DNA from: Aeoliella straminimaris
GTDB lineage: Bacteria > Planctomycetota > Planctomycetia > Pirellulales > Lacipirellulaceae
Direction of reading: 5' to 3'
Assembly (NCBI RefSeq): GCF_024054565.1
Contig: NZ_JAMXLR010000055.1
Location: 186,001-250,000, forward strand
Length of the DNA: 64,000 nt
In this document: positions 25,331-34,907 of the stretch, in pieces
Layout: every line of letters starts with the position of its first letter
Numbering within the stretch: the stretch's first letter is position 1
Notes under the pieces: generated by a model
The model's input: only the letters and a program-made list of their open reading frames with translations
The model's database searches: none
What the model was told of the DNA's origin: nothing
Position numbers and translations under genes: made by a program

Positions 25331-26275
25331 TCACTCAGCCCGGCTCTTCAGCCGATCCACCAATAGCGTATCGACCACCAACTGCACGATGTGATAGGCC
25401 ACCATGGGCAGCACAGCGAGTCCGCTGAACAATAGGGCCACATCCAGTCCGATCATCAGCGTCTTCTGGCTCCCCGCGATCGCCACTGGGAGCTGGTCGG
25501 CGTATTTCAGCCCCAGTGCCCGACTACCGAACCATCCCAAGGCAAACAGCATCAGATGCATGACGAGCACCAACAGCACTAGCCACCACCAGATGTAGGA
25601 TGGGACCGACGAGGAGTCGACGCTCGCCAGTGTCTCGCCAGCGCTTACGGCCCCGAACAGCACCATGGATAGAACTCCCACCTGCGCCGCCAGACTCAGC
25701 TGGGTTTTGCTGCTCGCGGCGAACTCCAATACGGTCGTCGACCGGCGTAGTACTTGAGCGACTATCACAGGCACCACCACCAGCAGCAGTAATCGCTGCG
25801 ACAAGTCCCAAGCATCGAGTTTGACCTTTTGCCCCAACATCACCCATAGCCAACCGGGCAGGACGAGGAAGCACGCGAGATTCGTGACCAACGTGACAAA
25901 CAGGGCGATGGCATCGTTGCCTCCCCCACGGCGGGTCCATACAGCAGCCGAAGCCAACGTGCACGGTACGCAAGCAGCGATCAACAGCCCCACGCTGAGA
26001 TCGGTGGGTAACAAGTGCCCAATCCCCCAGGCCAGGGGCGGCGCCACGAGAATGCTCAGTACCAGTGCCAGTCCCACCGCCCGTACGTTGCGTGCTGCGG
26101 CGGTCAACTGACCAAACGACATCGGCAGCGCCGTGATGAACATGACGATCGCTACCACGACTTCGCGAGGAAACTGCGAGAGCGGACCATGCAGGTGCGA
26201 ACTGAGCGTCATGCCCGTTAGGAGCACTGCCAGCAACAGCACGAGAAACCAATGTCGCTGGAGAATCTTATTCAT
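25331..26275 (-). CDS. Bile acid:sodium symporter family transporter (BASS/SBF-like)
   Basis: The 314-residue membrane protein has about nine to ten hydrophobic helices. It begins HWFLVLLLAVLLTGMTL and has the BASS-type motif IAACVPCTLASAAVWTRRGG followed by NDAIALFVTLVTNL, the unwound region that binds Na+. Bacterial members move organic anions such as pantoate, pyruvate or bile acids, so the substrate here is open. It starts 24 bases after the stop of the transglutaminase-like lipoprotein gene and is probably the third gene of a kdsA-led operon. Confidence 0.88.
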   Translation of the reverse strand: MNKILQRHWFLVLLLAVLLTGMTLSSHLHGPLSQFPREVVVAIVMFITALPMSFGQLTAAARNVRAVGLALVLSILVAPPLAWGIGHLLPTDLSVGLLIAACVPCTLASAAVWTRRGGGNDAIALFVTLVTNLACFLVLPGWLWVMLGQKVKLDAWDLSQRLLLLVVVPVIVAQVLRRSTTVLEFAASSKTQLSLAAQVGVLSMVLFGAVSAGETLASVDSSSVPSYIWWWLVLLVLVMHLMLFALGWFGSRALGLKYADQLPVAIAGSQKTLMIGLDVALLFSGLAVLPMVAYHIVQLVVDTLLVDRLKSRAE

Positions 26276-26299
26276 GCAGTGCTCGGGCTCGTGCAGGGC

Positions 26300-28600
26300 C
26301 TACTCGCTTTCGGCAGCATCTTCCTGAGTCTGGGTCGCCAAACGCCTGGCTCGCAGGCGGTTCCCTACGGCTTGGGGGCCCTCACTCGACTCAAGCAACT
26401 CACGGGCCTGGTCAATTTGGCCCATTGCCTCGAGTGCCCGGGCACGGTTGTAGATCGCCCCGTCGTGCCACTTGCCCCAGGCGGCCGCCGCGTCGTCGTT
26501 GGAGCTATCCACCTTCTCCTTGGCCAAAGCGGCCGACTTCTCGAGCCAGTTGCTGGAAACCTGATAGTCGCCCCGTTCATAGGACAGGAGACCTTGCCAG
26601 TAAGTAGCATTCGCCTTGGCTCCTTCCCATGCTCGACGAGCATCATCCGCTTTCAGGGCTTCGATCTTGTCGTCGGTGGGTCGCACCCGCTCGCTGGTGT
26701 ACGCCCGCCCCGCATCTCGCAAATCGTGCATGGAGGTCTCCAGATTGCCGCGGCTGGCATCGATCAACTGCCCGGAACTTCCCCGAAACGCCAGCAACCG
26801 AGCCTTCCACAATAGTGGTTTGTGCACAAACGGCTCGAACTCTCGCGCGGCAAGCACACGAATTCGCCTTACGTCGGACGAAGCCATTCCTTCGGGGCCG
26901 TGTAGTTGGAGGGCGATGGTCTCGAAGGGATAGTCCCACAACGAAACCTCCGAAATGCCGGGCACCTCCTCAAGCAATTTGGCGAGCTTGTCGGCGTCGA
27001 CATGCAGCAGCAGCGAATCTTCGCCCGCCAGTCGAAACTCCAACAGTGCCGCGCGACGCGACAGAGCGAAGGGCCCCGCCACGATGTGAGCTTCCAGCGA
27101 GTCGAGTTCCGTGCCCTCTGGCAGATAAGGCGCGTCGTCCAAGTCGAGCGTGGCCAGCAGCGTGGGATCTTCGATCACTTCGGCCAGACTGGCCGTGTTG
27201 CCTTCAGCATTCTGAATTGCGAGCCCTAGCTGCGGATCGTACAAACGGACTTGGCCATCGATCAGCGCGCCACACCACAGGGGCCCGTCCTCGCCCCCCG
27301 CACGAACCACCACCACGGGCACGTCCTGCTGACGGCAAAGCTGGGCAAATACCCACGCCCGGCCTTCGGCGGTGGCGTGCCCGTGCATCAGCGACTGCCA
27401 AGGTCGATAGGTCGGCAGCGAGCTGTTGGGTTCGTCAAGTTGCACGTTGCGAACTACCCAATCGAAGATGCGGTCGATGCGACGGACATCGTCCTGCTCT
27501 CCTTCGGTCACGCGATTGCTGATGTCGCGTGCCCAGCTAGCTTCCTGGAGCAAGCGTCCCTCGTAGCCTTGGGCCTGGATGACGCGTTGTTCCTCGGTGG
27601 GCAGCGAGAAGGCGTTGCGATCTAGCGCCTTTTCGCTGGCCAGGAGCTGAAGTTCTTCATCGTCGCGAAGCGACTGCGGCAACTTTTCCAACAACGACGT
27701 CGGCTGCCACTCGACCGTGGCAGCGGTCTGACGCAGCCATTGATTCAGGCGTTCGACGATCTGCTCGACGCCCTGCTGGTCGGGACTTGGCTCCCACCCT
27801 AACAGCGGTGCACCGCGAGCCGCATACTTTCGGAGGTCGTCAACCAGGTCTTCAAGCCGCGAATCGCGGTAGCGAATGACCTCCAGACGAAACGTGGTGT
27901 CTTCGCCCGGCTTGAACAGCGTATCGAAAGGCAGGCGAATTTGCTGTTCCTCGCTTAGTACGGAGAAATCGACCATCAGCGTGTTGGAGTCGACCACCTG
28001 CGCCACGGGCACTTCGAACACGCTTACCGAGACTATATCGCCCTCGATGGTGTTCAACTCTCGATCAATCTCAATGTCTACCTTCTCGCGTTCCTCCTCG
28101 GGCAGCTGCATGATCTGGCGAAGCTGCTCGGGCGTAAGACCTCCGCTCCCTGCGCGAAATTCGTTTTCCAACTCCGATTGCCGGTCGGCGTACCACTTCA
28201 CCAGGTCACCCGGCCGAATGCCGACTTCCGAGAAACGCCCGTTCCGCTCAGGCACCCTCAGAACGTATACAGGCCGCTCGGCCCCGGGAAGCAGGGTGAG
28301 TTCCGCCTCGACGTCTTTGCCGTCGCTGCTTTGACTGGCATCCAGAATGACGGAGGGAGGCTTTAGTTCGGTGATCGACTGGTTAGGCAAGTCCGCCAAC
28401 TGATTGGCCGCCGTAGTAAGCAAGGTCTGGCTTTTCTGATTGCTGGCCGCCGACTTTCCGACGCGGCCCCCAGCGGTCGTCTTGCGGGTATCATTACCGC
28501 AGCCAGTCGTACCCACAGCAACAGCGAGCACCACTGGCAGCATGAGCAGCGGCAAGGTCAGAAGCATCGCGTTGCGGTGGCGATTCGGCATGAGAGGCAT
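26300..28600 (-). CDS. Transglutaminase-like lipoprotein with C-terminal TPR region
   Basis: The 766-residue protein starts with a lipoprotein signal (LLMLPVVLAVAVGTTGCGND; lipobox Cys about residue 34). Its middle (about 370-490) resembles a transglutaminase-like fold: IFDWVVRNVQLDE, GRAWVFAQLCRQQDVPVVVV and VRLYDPQLGL. I cannot find the catalytic Cys or the His at the usual places, so the fold is probably inactive. The last 120 residues are helical and TPR-like (ATYWQGLLSYERGDYQVSSN, ARALEAMGQIDQARELL). It is likely to be exported and membrane-anchored. The kdsA stop lies 27 bases upstream. Confidence 0.75.
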   Translation of the reverse strand: MPLMPNRHRNAMLLTLPLLMLPVVLAVAVGTTGCGNDTRKTTAGGRVGKSAASNQKSQTLLTTAANQLADLPNQSITELKPPSVILDASQSSDGKDVEAELTLLPGAERPVYVLRVPERNGRFSEVGIRPGDLVKWYADRQSELENEFRAGSGGLTPEQLRQIMQLPEEEREKVDIEIDRELNTIEGDIVSVSVFEVPVAQVVDSNTLMVDFSVLSEEQQIRLPFDTLFKPGEDTTFRLEVIRYRDSRLEDLVDDLRKYAARGAPLLGWEPSPDQQGVEQIVERLNQWLRQTAATVEWQPTSLLEKLPQSLRDDEELQLLASEKALDRNAFSLPTEEQRVIQAQGYEGRLLQEASWARDISNRVTEGEQDDVRRIDRIFDWVVRNVQLDEPNSSLPTYRPWQSLMHGHATAEGRAWVFAQLCRQQDVPVVVVRAGGEDGPLWCGALIDGQVRLYDPQLGLAIQNAEGNTASLAEVIEDPTLLATLDLDDAPYLPEGTELDSLEAHIVAGPFALSRRAALLEFRLAGEDSLLLHVDADKLAKLLEEVPGISEVSLWDYPFETIALQLHGPEGMASSDVRRIRVLAAREFEPFVHKPLLWKARLLAFRGSSGQLIDASRGNLETSMHDLRDAGRAYTSERVRPTDDKIEALKADDARRAWEGAKANATYWQGLLSYERGDYQVSSNWLEKSAALAKEKVDSSNDDAAAAWGKWHDGAIYNRARALEAMGQIDQARELLESSEGPQAVGNRLRARRLATQTQEDAAESE

Positions 28601-28627
28601 CGTCTCGTTGAGGGATTCGTGTTCGGC

Positions 28628-29494
28628 TCAGGAAAAGCGGCCAACCGTTTCGCGGATGGCGAGCAATCGCTCTATCATTGCGGGCAAATCGTCCAGCGGC
28701 ACCATGTTCGGGCCATCGCTGGGCGAGCTATCAGGATCGGGGTGCGTTTCGCAAAACAGCCCGTCGCATCCCAGCGCCATGGCCGCCCGGGCCAGCGGCT
28801 CGACCATCGCCCGATTTCCGCCCGTCTTGCCGCCCAGACCGCCTGGTTGCTGCACGCTGTGCGTCGCATCGAACACCACAGGTGGTCCGAGTTCTTTCAT
28901 CAGCGGAATGGACTGCATATCGTTGACCAGGCGGCCGTAACCAAAAAAGGTGCCTCGTTCGCACAGCAGTATGTTCTCGCACCCGCTGGCGGCCAGTTTG
29001 CCCACCACGTGCCGCATGTCGGCCGGGGCGAGAAACTGCCCTTTCTTCGCATTAACTGCCTTGCCGGTTCGCGCTGCGGCCACCAACAGGTCGGTTTGAC
29101 GCACCAAAAAGGCAGGAATTTGCAGTAAATCGCACACCTGACTCACCGGCTCGGCTTGCGAGGGCTCATGGATGTCGGTGGTGGTCATCAGCCCTGTGGC
29201 GGTGCGCACCTGCTCAAGCATCCGCAGTCCCTCTTCCAGCCCTGGACCGCGGTACGAGTCGATGCTGGTGCGGTTGGCCTTGTCGAACGAGGCTTTGAAG
29301 ATCAATTGGACGCCGGTCGCCTCGGCCATCGTGGCCAACCGCTCGGCAATCTCAAGCGCTGCGTCCGCTGTTTCCAGCACGCAGGGGCCGGCGATTACCA
29401 GCAACCGTTCCCCGGGACCACAACGAAACGAGCCAATCTGAGCAGGGTTGTTGGGCACAGCAATTTGGGGGACGGAGAGCAGGGGAGTGGGCAA
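28628..29494 (-). CDS. kdsA: 3-deoxy-8-phosphooctulonate synthase
   Basis: KdsA condenses arabinose 5-phosphate with phosphoenolpyruvate to make KDO 8-phosphate for lipopolysaccharide. The 288-residue barrel carries LLVIAGPCVLETADAALEIA, FKASFDKANRTSIDSYRGPG, TTDIHEPSQA, DLLQIPAFLVRQTDLL and FDATHSVQQPGG. The size is normal. Its presence, with a GT9 glycosyltransferase 6 kb away, indicates a Gram-negative-type outer membrane. It heads a three-gene group with a lipoprotein and a transporter. Confidence 0.95.
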   Translation of the reverse strand: MPTPLLSVPQIAVPNNPAQIGSFRCGPGERLLVIAGPCVLETADAALEIAERLATMAEATGVQLIFKASFDKANRTSIDSYRGPGLEEGLRMLEQVRTATGLMTTTDIHEPSQAEPVSQVCDLLQIPAFLVRQTDLLVAAARTGKAVNAKKGQFLAPADMRHVVGKLAASGCENILLCERGTFFGYGRLVNDMQSIPLMKELGPPVVFDATHSVQQPGGLGGKTGGNRAMVEPLARAAMALGCDGLFCETHPDPDSSPSDGPNMVPLDDLPAMIERLLAIRETVGRFS

Positions 29495-29569
29495 ATCGGG
29501 GGATACATCGCGGCGGCAACGCGTATATCTGCCGCATTTCGACCATAATGACCGACGGTCCGGGTAGCA

Positions 29570-30571
29570 TCAATCCCGCTCGGCACTTACCTCAAATCCA
29601 AGATTCCTGGCAACCTTCCGGCTGACTACCAGCGACATGCGACCAGGCAGGGAAGTGACCTCCACCGGCAGCATCCCGCCGGGGTCGCCATCGATCTGGT
29701 ACGACACCGGCTGACCGTCGGCGCTCTCGATCAGGAACTTACTGCGTCGGGCAGTGTGCACGCTGGAAAGCGCATGGTGCCGCCGGCACAGCATGTTGAG
29801 CACGTACCACATGCCGGTCCCCAACGAACCACGTTCCAGTACACAGGCATCCAGCAGGCCATCGGTGCCCACGGCATGGGGAGCGATGGGCAGGTTCATC
29901 GCGTAGCGTGGCAGATTCAGCATGAACGACCAGCAACCGGTGGCCGTAAACGGTTCGCCTGTGGAATCGAGCGACGTAATACGAACCTTCGGGTAGCGAT
30001 AACCGGCAATGGTCTGCAATACCGGAGCGACGTAGGCCAGGTGGGTGATGTTGCCTCGGCGGTTCTCGTGTACCTGTCGCACCACCTCGGCGTCGAGCCC
30101 TGCGCTAAGAACGGTGGTGAATAGCTGGTCTCCGGCGGTGGCCGCGTCCATCGGCACTACGACCCCTTCGGTCAGCAACTCGGCAACGGATTCGGGCGTG
30201 CGTCGGTGCGTGAGGTAGCGGGCCAACAGGTTTTCGGTACCCAGCGGCAATACGGCCAGTGGAGTGCCGGGCGGTGTCGAATTGAGCGCTGCACAGATGG
30301 TTCCGTCACCTCCCGCAGAGACGACTCCTCGCAGTTCACCCGCCTGCATTAGTTCGAGTGTAGCATCGTGCAGTTGGTCGATCTCGGAGACTTGTTGCAC
30401 GCTCAACCCGTGGTTGGCGAGCGTCTCCACAGCGCGTCCAACAATGGCTTGACCACGTCCGGCCCCCGCCTTTCGATTCACCAACATCAGGACCTGCCGC
30501 GCCCCTTGGTCGAGGGGGCGGACCATCCGTGGCTGGTCGGTGGTCGAGTCGGCCGTCGATTCGATATTCAT
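29570..30571 (-). CDS. Diacylglycerol/lipid kinase family protein (YegS/DagK-like)
   Basis: The 333-residue protein belongs to the DAGKc superfamily. It has a nucleotide loop (VLMLVNRKAGAGRGQA), the GGDGT motif in VVSAGGDGTICAALNS, and VLPLGTENLLARYL, where most relatives have GTxNDxAR (here TEN). The C-terminal beta domain includes YQIDGDPGGMLPVEV. It would phosphorylate a lipid such as diacylglycerol, or a sphingoid base, at the membrane. The ATG at 30571 gives an N-terminal extension of about 25 polar residues. It stands alone 75 bases upstream of kdsA, possibly in the same transcript. Confidence 0.88.
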   Translation of the reverse strand: MNIESTADSTTDQPRMVRPLDQGARQVLMLVNRKAGAGRGQAIVGRAVETLANHGLSVQQVSEIDQLHDATLELMQAGELRGVVSAGGDGTICAALNSTPPGTPLAVLPLGTENLLARYLTHRRTPESVAELLTEGVVVPMDAATAGDQLFTTVLSAGLDAEVVRQVHENRRGNITHLAYVAPVLQTIAGYRYPKVRITSLDSTGEPFTATGCWSFMLNLPRYAMNLPIAPHAVGTDGLLDACVLERGSLGTGMWYVLNMLCRRHHALSSVHTARRSKFLIESADGQPVSYQIDGDPGGMLPVEVTSLPGRMSLVVSRKVARNLGFEVSAERD

Positions 30572-31064
30572 GCAGTCGGTGAGTTCTCAAGTTGGGATTC
30601 GGCCTCGCGGAGGCCCAGTGCACCAAAACATTGCTGAGTTCGCCGTCGTGAACAGTCCATTGTGCCCAAGTGCTTGTTGTTAAACAAGTTGCATCGCGCC
30701 AGTCTCGTTTTGAAACTCACCTTCGCAACTCATGGCTGGCCATCGGCACAGTGTATCGGTTGCCTACACTTTGCGGCAAATTGCTCCAATCAGAACGCCT
30801 CAGAACCCCCCTTCGGCCCGTCGGTTTGCTGCGGATAAGACCGTCTGAAAAAGAGCCGCTGTCTCACACTAACTTCATACGGAGCAACACTTTGCGATCA
30901 CAACAGACGAGACCGATCGGCGCTTTCTGGTATTCCTGGCACGCTAGCTGCCGTATAGAGGGTCGGTTGCTGGCTCCGGTCCGCCGGAGTTTGGCAGCCC
31001 CAGAATCGCTGGCCCGCGGGGCCTCGAATGAAATGTGGTACGACGGTTGACTTGCCCCTGACCG
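30572..31064. other. Intergenic region, 493 bases, no gene seen
   Basis: The region lies between the lipid kinase start and the end of the cyclophilin gene. A 126-codon plus-strand frame (30670-31050) crosses it but has no protein-like pattern, no signal peptide and no ribosome-binding site. I see no RNA gene or repeat. Confidence 0.4.
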
Positions 31065-32219
31065 TCATGCCAGCTTGGCGTGTGTCCGGCTCATTCGAGG
31101 CCCGCTTTTTTTTGCGCGGTGGCCAAACAAAGCAATTAGTGCCCCCATGGCCATCAGGCCCGTGGCGGGTTCAGGGACACTAGTTCCGGCCACCGCTCCC
31201 ACAGATCCCGGAGTCGTGGCCCCCAAATTGTTTCGCCACACGGCGTAGTCTGCCAGATCTACCATGCCATCGCCATTGCCATCGGCATCCAGCGAAGTCG
31301 TCGATCCGAACTGAGTCTTCCACCACAGGTAGTCCGCGTCGTTGACGATGCCATTTCCGTTGAAATCACCTGGCAGGTCTTGAACTTCTCCCTCGCCCAG
31401 GTGTTGGTACAGGATGGCCAGATCGAGGTCATCGACCACCCAATCGCCGTTGGCGTCGGCGGTGAGATTGCCAGTTGTGAGATCACCCTGACTGGCTTCC
31501 CAGACTGCTTCGTCGGCCGAGTCGACGACGCCATCAAGATTGAAATCACCGGTCACTAACGGTGCCCGAACCCACTTGTAGAAAGCAGGCGGGCGAAAAT
31601 CGGGATCTTCGGTGGTGCCAAAGTTAACCACGGGGGCCGTACTCACGCCGGAGGAGTAGGAGGTAAATACGTCCTGCACCATTGGATAGTTCACTAAGCT
31701 ACTCAACAGGTCCCAACCACTGCTGACCTCGCCGTAAACAGTATAGGGTCCTGGGTCAAAACCCGCGGAGTTGTCGGTCACGTTGATAAACCAGCCCGCG
31801 GCAGCCGAATCGAGATCGGATGTTCGCGCCGCCGCCAGGGTGCCGGAGGTGTTGCTCAGGCCGTTGCTGGCGTCGAATTCGTTCTTGATCGTTCCATGGT
31901 TCGCTGGCACCTGGTAATAGTGCATTGTGCTCGGCGAGAAGGGCGTGAAGTAGTAGAAGGCGCCTCCCTGGAGGAATCGTGACGAGCCCGACGCGGAACG
32001 ATGAGTGTAGGTGTAGTCGTACGTTCCGTCATCAACGTATTGCAGGAAATTGGCAACGTGCCGTGGCGAGTCTTCGCCGAACAGGTCGATCTCGAACGCG
32101 CCTCCTGGCCAGTAAACTCGGACACGATTGGTCACTTCGTTGGCCGTGGCGGCCTGAGTGACAACCAACAGCAGCATAAACAGGCTGTAATGGCCCGGTG
32201 AGAAAGTAGGTAACTTCAT
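31065..32219 (-). CDS. Secreted cyclophilin-type peptidyl-prolyl isomerase with dockerin-like repeats and PEP-CTERM tail
   Basis: The 384-residue protein has a signal peptide (FMLLLVVTQAATA) and a cyclophilin domain (about 30-205). The domain shows PRHVANFLQYVDDGTYDYT, SRFLQGGAF, KNEFDASNGLSNTSGTLAAA and WFINVTDN. Three dockerin-like Ca-binding repeats follow (GDFNLDGVVDSADEAVWE, GDFNGNGIVNDADYLWWK, DGNGDGMVDLADYAVWRNNL). The PEP-CTERM sorting end is VPEPATGLMAMGALIALFG then HRAKK. It would fold proline-containing proteins outside the inner membrane and be attached or processed by an exosortase. It is transcribed alone, divergent from xylA. Confidence 0.9.
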   Translation of the reverse strand: MKLPTFSPGHYSLFMLLLVVTQAATANEVTNRVRVYWPGGAFEIDLFGEDSPRHVANFLQYVDDGTYDYTYTHRSASGSSRFLQGGAFYYFTPFSPSTMHYYQVPANHGTIKNEFDASNGLSNTSGTLAAARTSDLDSAAAGWFINVTDNSAGFDPGPYTVYGEVSSGWDLLSSLVNYPMVQDVFTSYSSGVSTAPVVNFGTTEDPDFRPPAFYKWVRAPLVTGDFNLDGVVDSADEAVWEASQGDLTTGNLTADANGDWVVDDLDLAILYQHLGEGEVQDLPGDFNGNGIVNDADYLWWKTQFGSTTSLDADGNGDGMVDLADYAVWRNNLGATTPGSVGAVAGTSVPEPATGLMAMGALIALFGHRAKKSGPRMSRTHAKLA

Positions 32220-32330
32220 GCCTGCGACGCTCGCGGATTGCGTAGAGAGTAGTTGTTAGCGCGCATCGCGTGCAGCGCCAGTCTCTGGTTCCAACCATTT
32301 AGCCTACTTGCAGAGGACAAATCTGTCCAC

Positions 32331-32356
32331 GAACGGGTCGCTCCCACTGCCCGTTC
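32331..32356. promoter_or_regulatory. Inverted repeat upstream of xylA
   Basis: GAACGGG (32331-32337) and CCCGTTC (32350-32356) form a 7-bp inverted repeat with a 12-base spacer between the divergent cyclophilin and xylA genes. A second, shorter repeat GGACA-AATC-TGTCC lies at 32315-32328. Either could be an operator, but no regulator is linked to them. Confidence 0.25.
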
Positions 32357-32440
32357 ACTGCCGCTACAATGGGCAGCACGGTGAAAAAGCCGCAGGGCGG
32401 CTGACCTAACTCTTCCTCAGACCTTCTGAATGTATTGATT

Positions 32441-33751
32441 ATGCCAGCTTTTCCAGAGATCGACGCCATTCGTTTCGAGGGACCGGACAGCCGCAATCCT
32501 CTCGCATTCCGCTACTACGACGCCGATGAGGTAATCGAAGGCCGCACGATGCGGGACCATCTGCGATTCAGCGTCGTGTACTGGCACACGCTGCGAAACC
32601 CGTTGAGCGACCCGTTCGGCGTGGGAACCGCCGTGCGGCCATGGGACGATGGCAGCGAGTCGGTCGAGAACGCCCAGAACCGTGCCCGAGTGGCGTTTGA
32701 GTTCTTCGAAAAGCTCGGCGCGCCGTACTATGCATTCCACGATCGTGATATCGCTCCCGAAGGGGCCACGCTCGGCGAAAGCAACAAGAACCTGGACGCA
32801 GTCGCCAAGGTGCTGAAGGAGGAACAGCAGCGATCGGGCGTCAAACTGCTATGGGGCACAGCAAACCTGTTCGGCAATCGGCGTTACATGCATGGTGCCG
32901 CCACGAGCTGCAATGCCGAGGTGTACGCCTACGCCGCGGCGCAGGTGAAGAAGGCCATGGAATTGACGCTCGAACTGGGTGGCGAAGGGTACACCTTCTG
33001 GGGCGGTCGCGAGGGGTACCAGTGCCTGTGGAACACGGACCTCAAACGCGAGCTCGATCATCTGGGAAGATTCCTGCACATGGCGGTCGACTATGCCAAG
33101 GAGATTGGCTTCACCGGGCAGTTCTACATCGAGCCAAAGCCCAAGGAACCGACCAAGCACCAGTACGATAGCGATGCGGCGGCCTGCCTGAACTTCCTCC
33201 GGCAGTACGACCTGATGGATCACTTCAAGCTGAACCTCGAGACCAATCACGCTACGCTCGCCGGTCACACCATGCAGCATGAGCTCGAGGTCACCGGCTC
33301 AGTAGGAGCGCTTGGGTCGATCGACGCCAACACCGGCGATTTGCTGCTGGGCTGGGATACCGATCAGTTCCCTACCGACATCTACCTCACCACGCAGTGC
33401 ATGCATGCCATCCTGAAGTACGGCGGTCTCAAAACCGGCGGCGTGAACTTCGACGCCAAGGTGCGCCGCGAGAGCTTCGAACCGATCGACTTGTTCTACG
33501 CCCACGTCGGCGGTATGGATGCCTTTGCCCGGGGTCTGAAAATCGCCGCAGCAATTCGTGCCGAAGGACGCCTGCAGTCGATCGTCGACCAGCGGTATGC
33601 CAGCTGGTCGGATGATTTAGGTGCCGACATCGAGGCCGGCAAGCACAACTTTGCCAGCCTCGAGAAACTGATGCTCGAGAAAGGCGAGGCGGCCGCCAAC
33701 ACCAGTGGTCGTCAGGAAATGATCGAGAACCTCATCAACGAATATCTGTAA
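32441..33751 (+). CDS. xylA: Xylose isomerase
   Basis: XylA converts xylose to xylulose. The 436-residue class II enzyme shows FHDRDIAPEGATLGESN (catalytic His and Asp), TFWGGREGYQCLWNTD, FYIEPKPKEPTKHQYD (metal Glu) and KLNLETNHATLAGHTMQHEL (metal and catalytic residues). Size and motifs are standard, so it should be active. I took the ATG at 32441 (MPAFPEID). No xylulokinase is adjacent, although arabinan and arabinoxylan enzymes lie 10-20 kb downstream. Confidence 0.97.
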   Translation: MPAFPEIDAIRFEGPDSRNPLAFRYYDADEVIEGRTMRDHLRFSVVYWHTLRNPLSDPFGVGTAVRPWDDGSESVENAQNRARVAFEFFEKLGAPYYAFHDRDIAPEGATLGESNKNLDAVAKVLKEEQQRSGVKLLWGTANLFGNRRYMHGAATSCNAEVYAYAAAQVKKAMELTLELGGEGYTFWGGREGYQCLWNTDLKRELDHLGRFLHMAVDYAKEIGFTGQFYIEPKPKEPTKHQYDSDAAACLNFLRQYDLMDHFKLNLETNHATLAGHTMQHELEVTGSVGALGSIDANTGDLLLGWDTDQFPTDIYLTTQCMHAILKYGGLKTGGVNFDAKVRRESFEPIDLFYAHVGGMDAFARGLKIAAAIRAEGRLQSIVDQRYASWSDDLGADIEAGKHNFASLEKLMLEKGEAAANTSGRQEMIENLINEYL

Positions 33752-33818
33752 CTCTCTCTCGCCATCCAAGACGCAAGTCCACACCAGGTTCACGGCCGAA
33801 GCGGCCAGGGTGAGGCCT

Positions 33819-34886
33819 TTACGCAGCCATTGGTTGCCTGCCGCCACACATCTGTTGGTAGATTTGCAGCAACCTGGCAGCGACCGCATCGCTGGAAAAC
33901 TGTCTCAAAGCCCGGTCCTGGGCGCTGGCTCCGTAGCGTGCGAGCAACGTTCGATCGGCGTGCAGTAGCCGCAGGACCTCGGCCAAAGCGCCGACATCCC
34001 CATTGGGAAAGACAATGCCGTCCTGCCCGGCGCGCACGGCTTCCTTCAACCCACCCGCATCGCTCACCACGGGACAGACCCCGGCGGTCATTGCTTCGAG
34101 CACGGCAACACACAGTGCTTCGGCCCTGGAGGGCATGACGAACACGTCGGCCGCCGCCAGCAGCCGCGCGGCCCGGGGCTGGAACCCCGTCAGGTTTACG
34201 CGTCCCTGCAGTCGTGGATCGCTTGCCAGTTGCTCGATCTTGGAATCGAGCACCCGCCCCATCAGTACGAACTTGATGTTGGGCAGGTCGCTGCACTCCA
34301 TCGCGGCCTTAAGCAGCACATCGGCGCCCTTTACCGGCCGCATGTTGGCTACCATCTTCACCACCAGGGCGTCGTCGGCCAGATCGAGTTCACGGCGTGC
34401 CAGATCGCGCGAGAGCGGCACGGTGCCAACCCCGCCCAAACAGTTATAGACCACGTGGCATCGCTCACTTGGCACTCCCGCGGCCACAAGCGAGTCGCGC
34501 ACGGCGCCGGACTCGCAGGCATGGGCCGTGACCCTGGGCGACAGGTACGTGATCCACTGGTCAGGGCTCCACCGCTTAATCTGCGAGGTCACTCCGCGGA
34601 ACGAAACAATCGGCACCCGACGACCCAACGATTGGGTGGCCAGCACAGCGTGGGCTAGCGGCCGGGGATAAAACGCATGAATGACATCGGGCCGCGCTTG
34701 CCGGATCGCTTCGCGGACCTGGCAAATCGGCTCCCAATGAATCTTGCCTTTGCGCTTGTAAGGCAAGCAGTTCACCGGCTCGGCGGGCTGATCGGCCCCC
34801 ATCGACATGCTCCACACCTCGACGTTGCCGCAAGCGGCTAAGGCGTTGTTGATGGTCGACTTGGCGCCAATAGTCAGGATGCGCAT
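33819..34886 (-). CDS. Glycosyltransferase family 4-type protein
   Basis: The 355-residue GT-B enzyme starts MRILTIGAKSTINNAL and has a C-terminal nucleotide-sugar domain with KMVANMRPVKGADVLLKAAM, GFQPRAARLLAAADVFVMPS, then RAEALCVAVLEAMTAGVCPV (the ExxxxxxxE motif) and NGDVGALAEVLRLL. It probably adds a sugar to lipopolysaccharide core or another glycan at the cytoplasmic face. It starts 21 bases after the end of a GT9 heptosyltransferase-like gene, with which it should be co-transcribed. The acceptor cannot be told. Confidence 0.92.
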   Translation of the reverse strand: MRILTIGAKSTINNALAACGNVEVWSMSMGADQPAEPVNCLPYKRKGKIHWEPICQVREAIRQARPDVIHAFYPRPLAHAVLATQSLGRRVPIVSFRGVTSQIKRWSPDQWITYLSPRVTAHACESGAVRDSLVAAGVPSERCHVVYNCLGGVGTVPLSRDLARRELDLADDALVVKMVANMRPVKGADVLLKAAMECSDLPNIKFVLMGRVLDSKIEQLASDPRLQGRVNLTGFQPRAARLLAAADVFVMPSRAEALCVAVLEAMTAGVCPVVSDAGGLKEAVRAGQDGIVFPNGDVGALAEVLRLLHADRTLLARYGASAQDRALRQFSSDAVAARLLQIYQQMCGGRQPMAA

Positions 34887-34907
34887 GGATACTTGCTGTT
34901 AGCTCGG

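Noticed and set aside
30670..31050. Possible gene of 126 codons in an intergenic gap
   Set aside because: There is no ribosome-binding site, no recognisable motif, and the composition is unlike neighbouring proteins.
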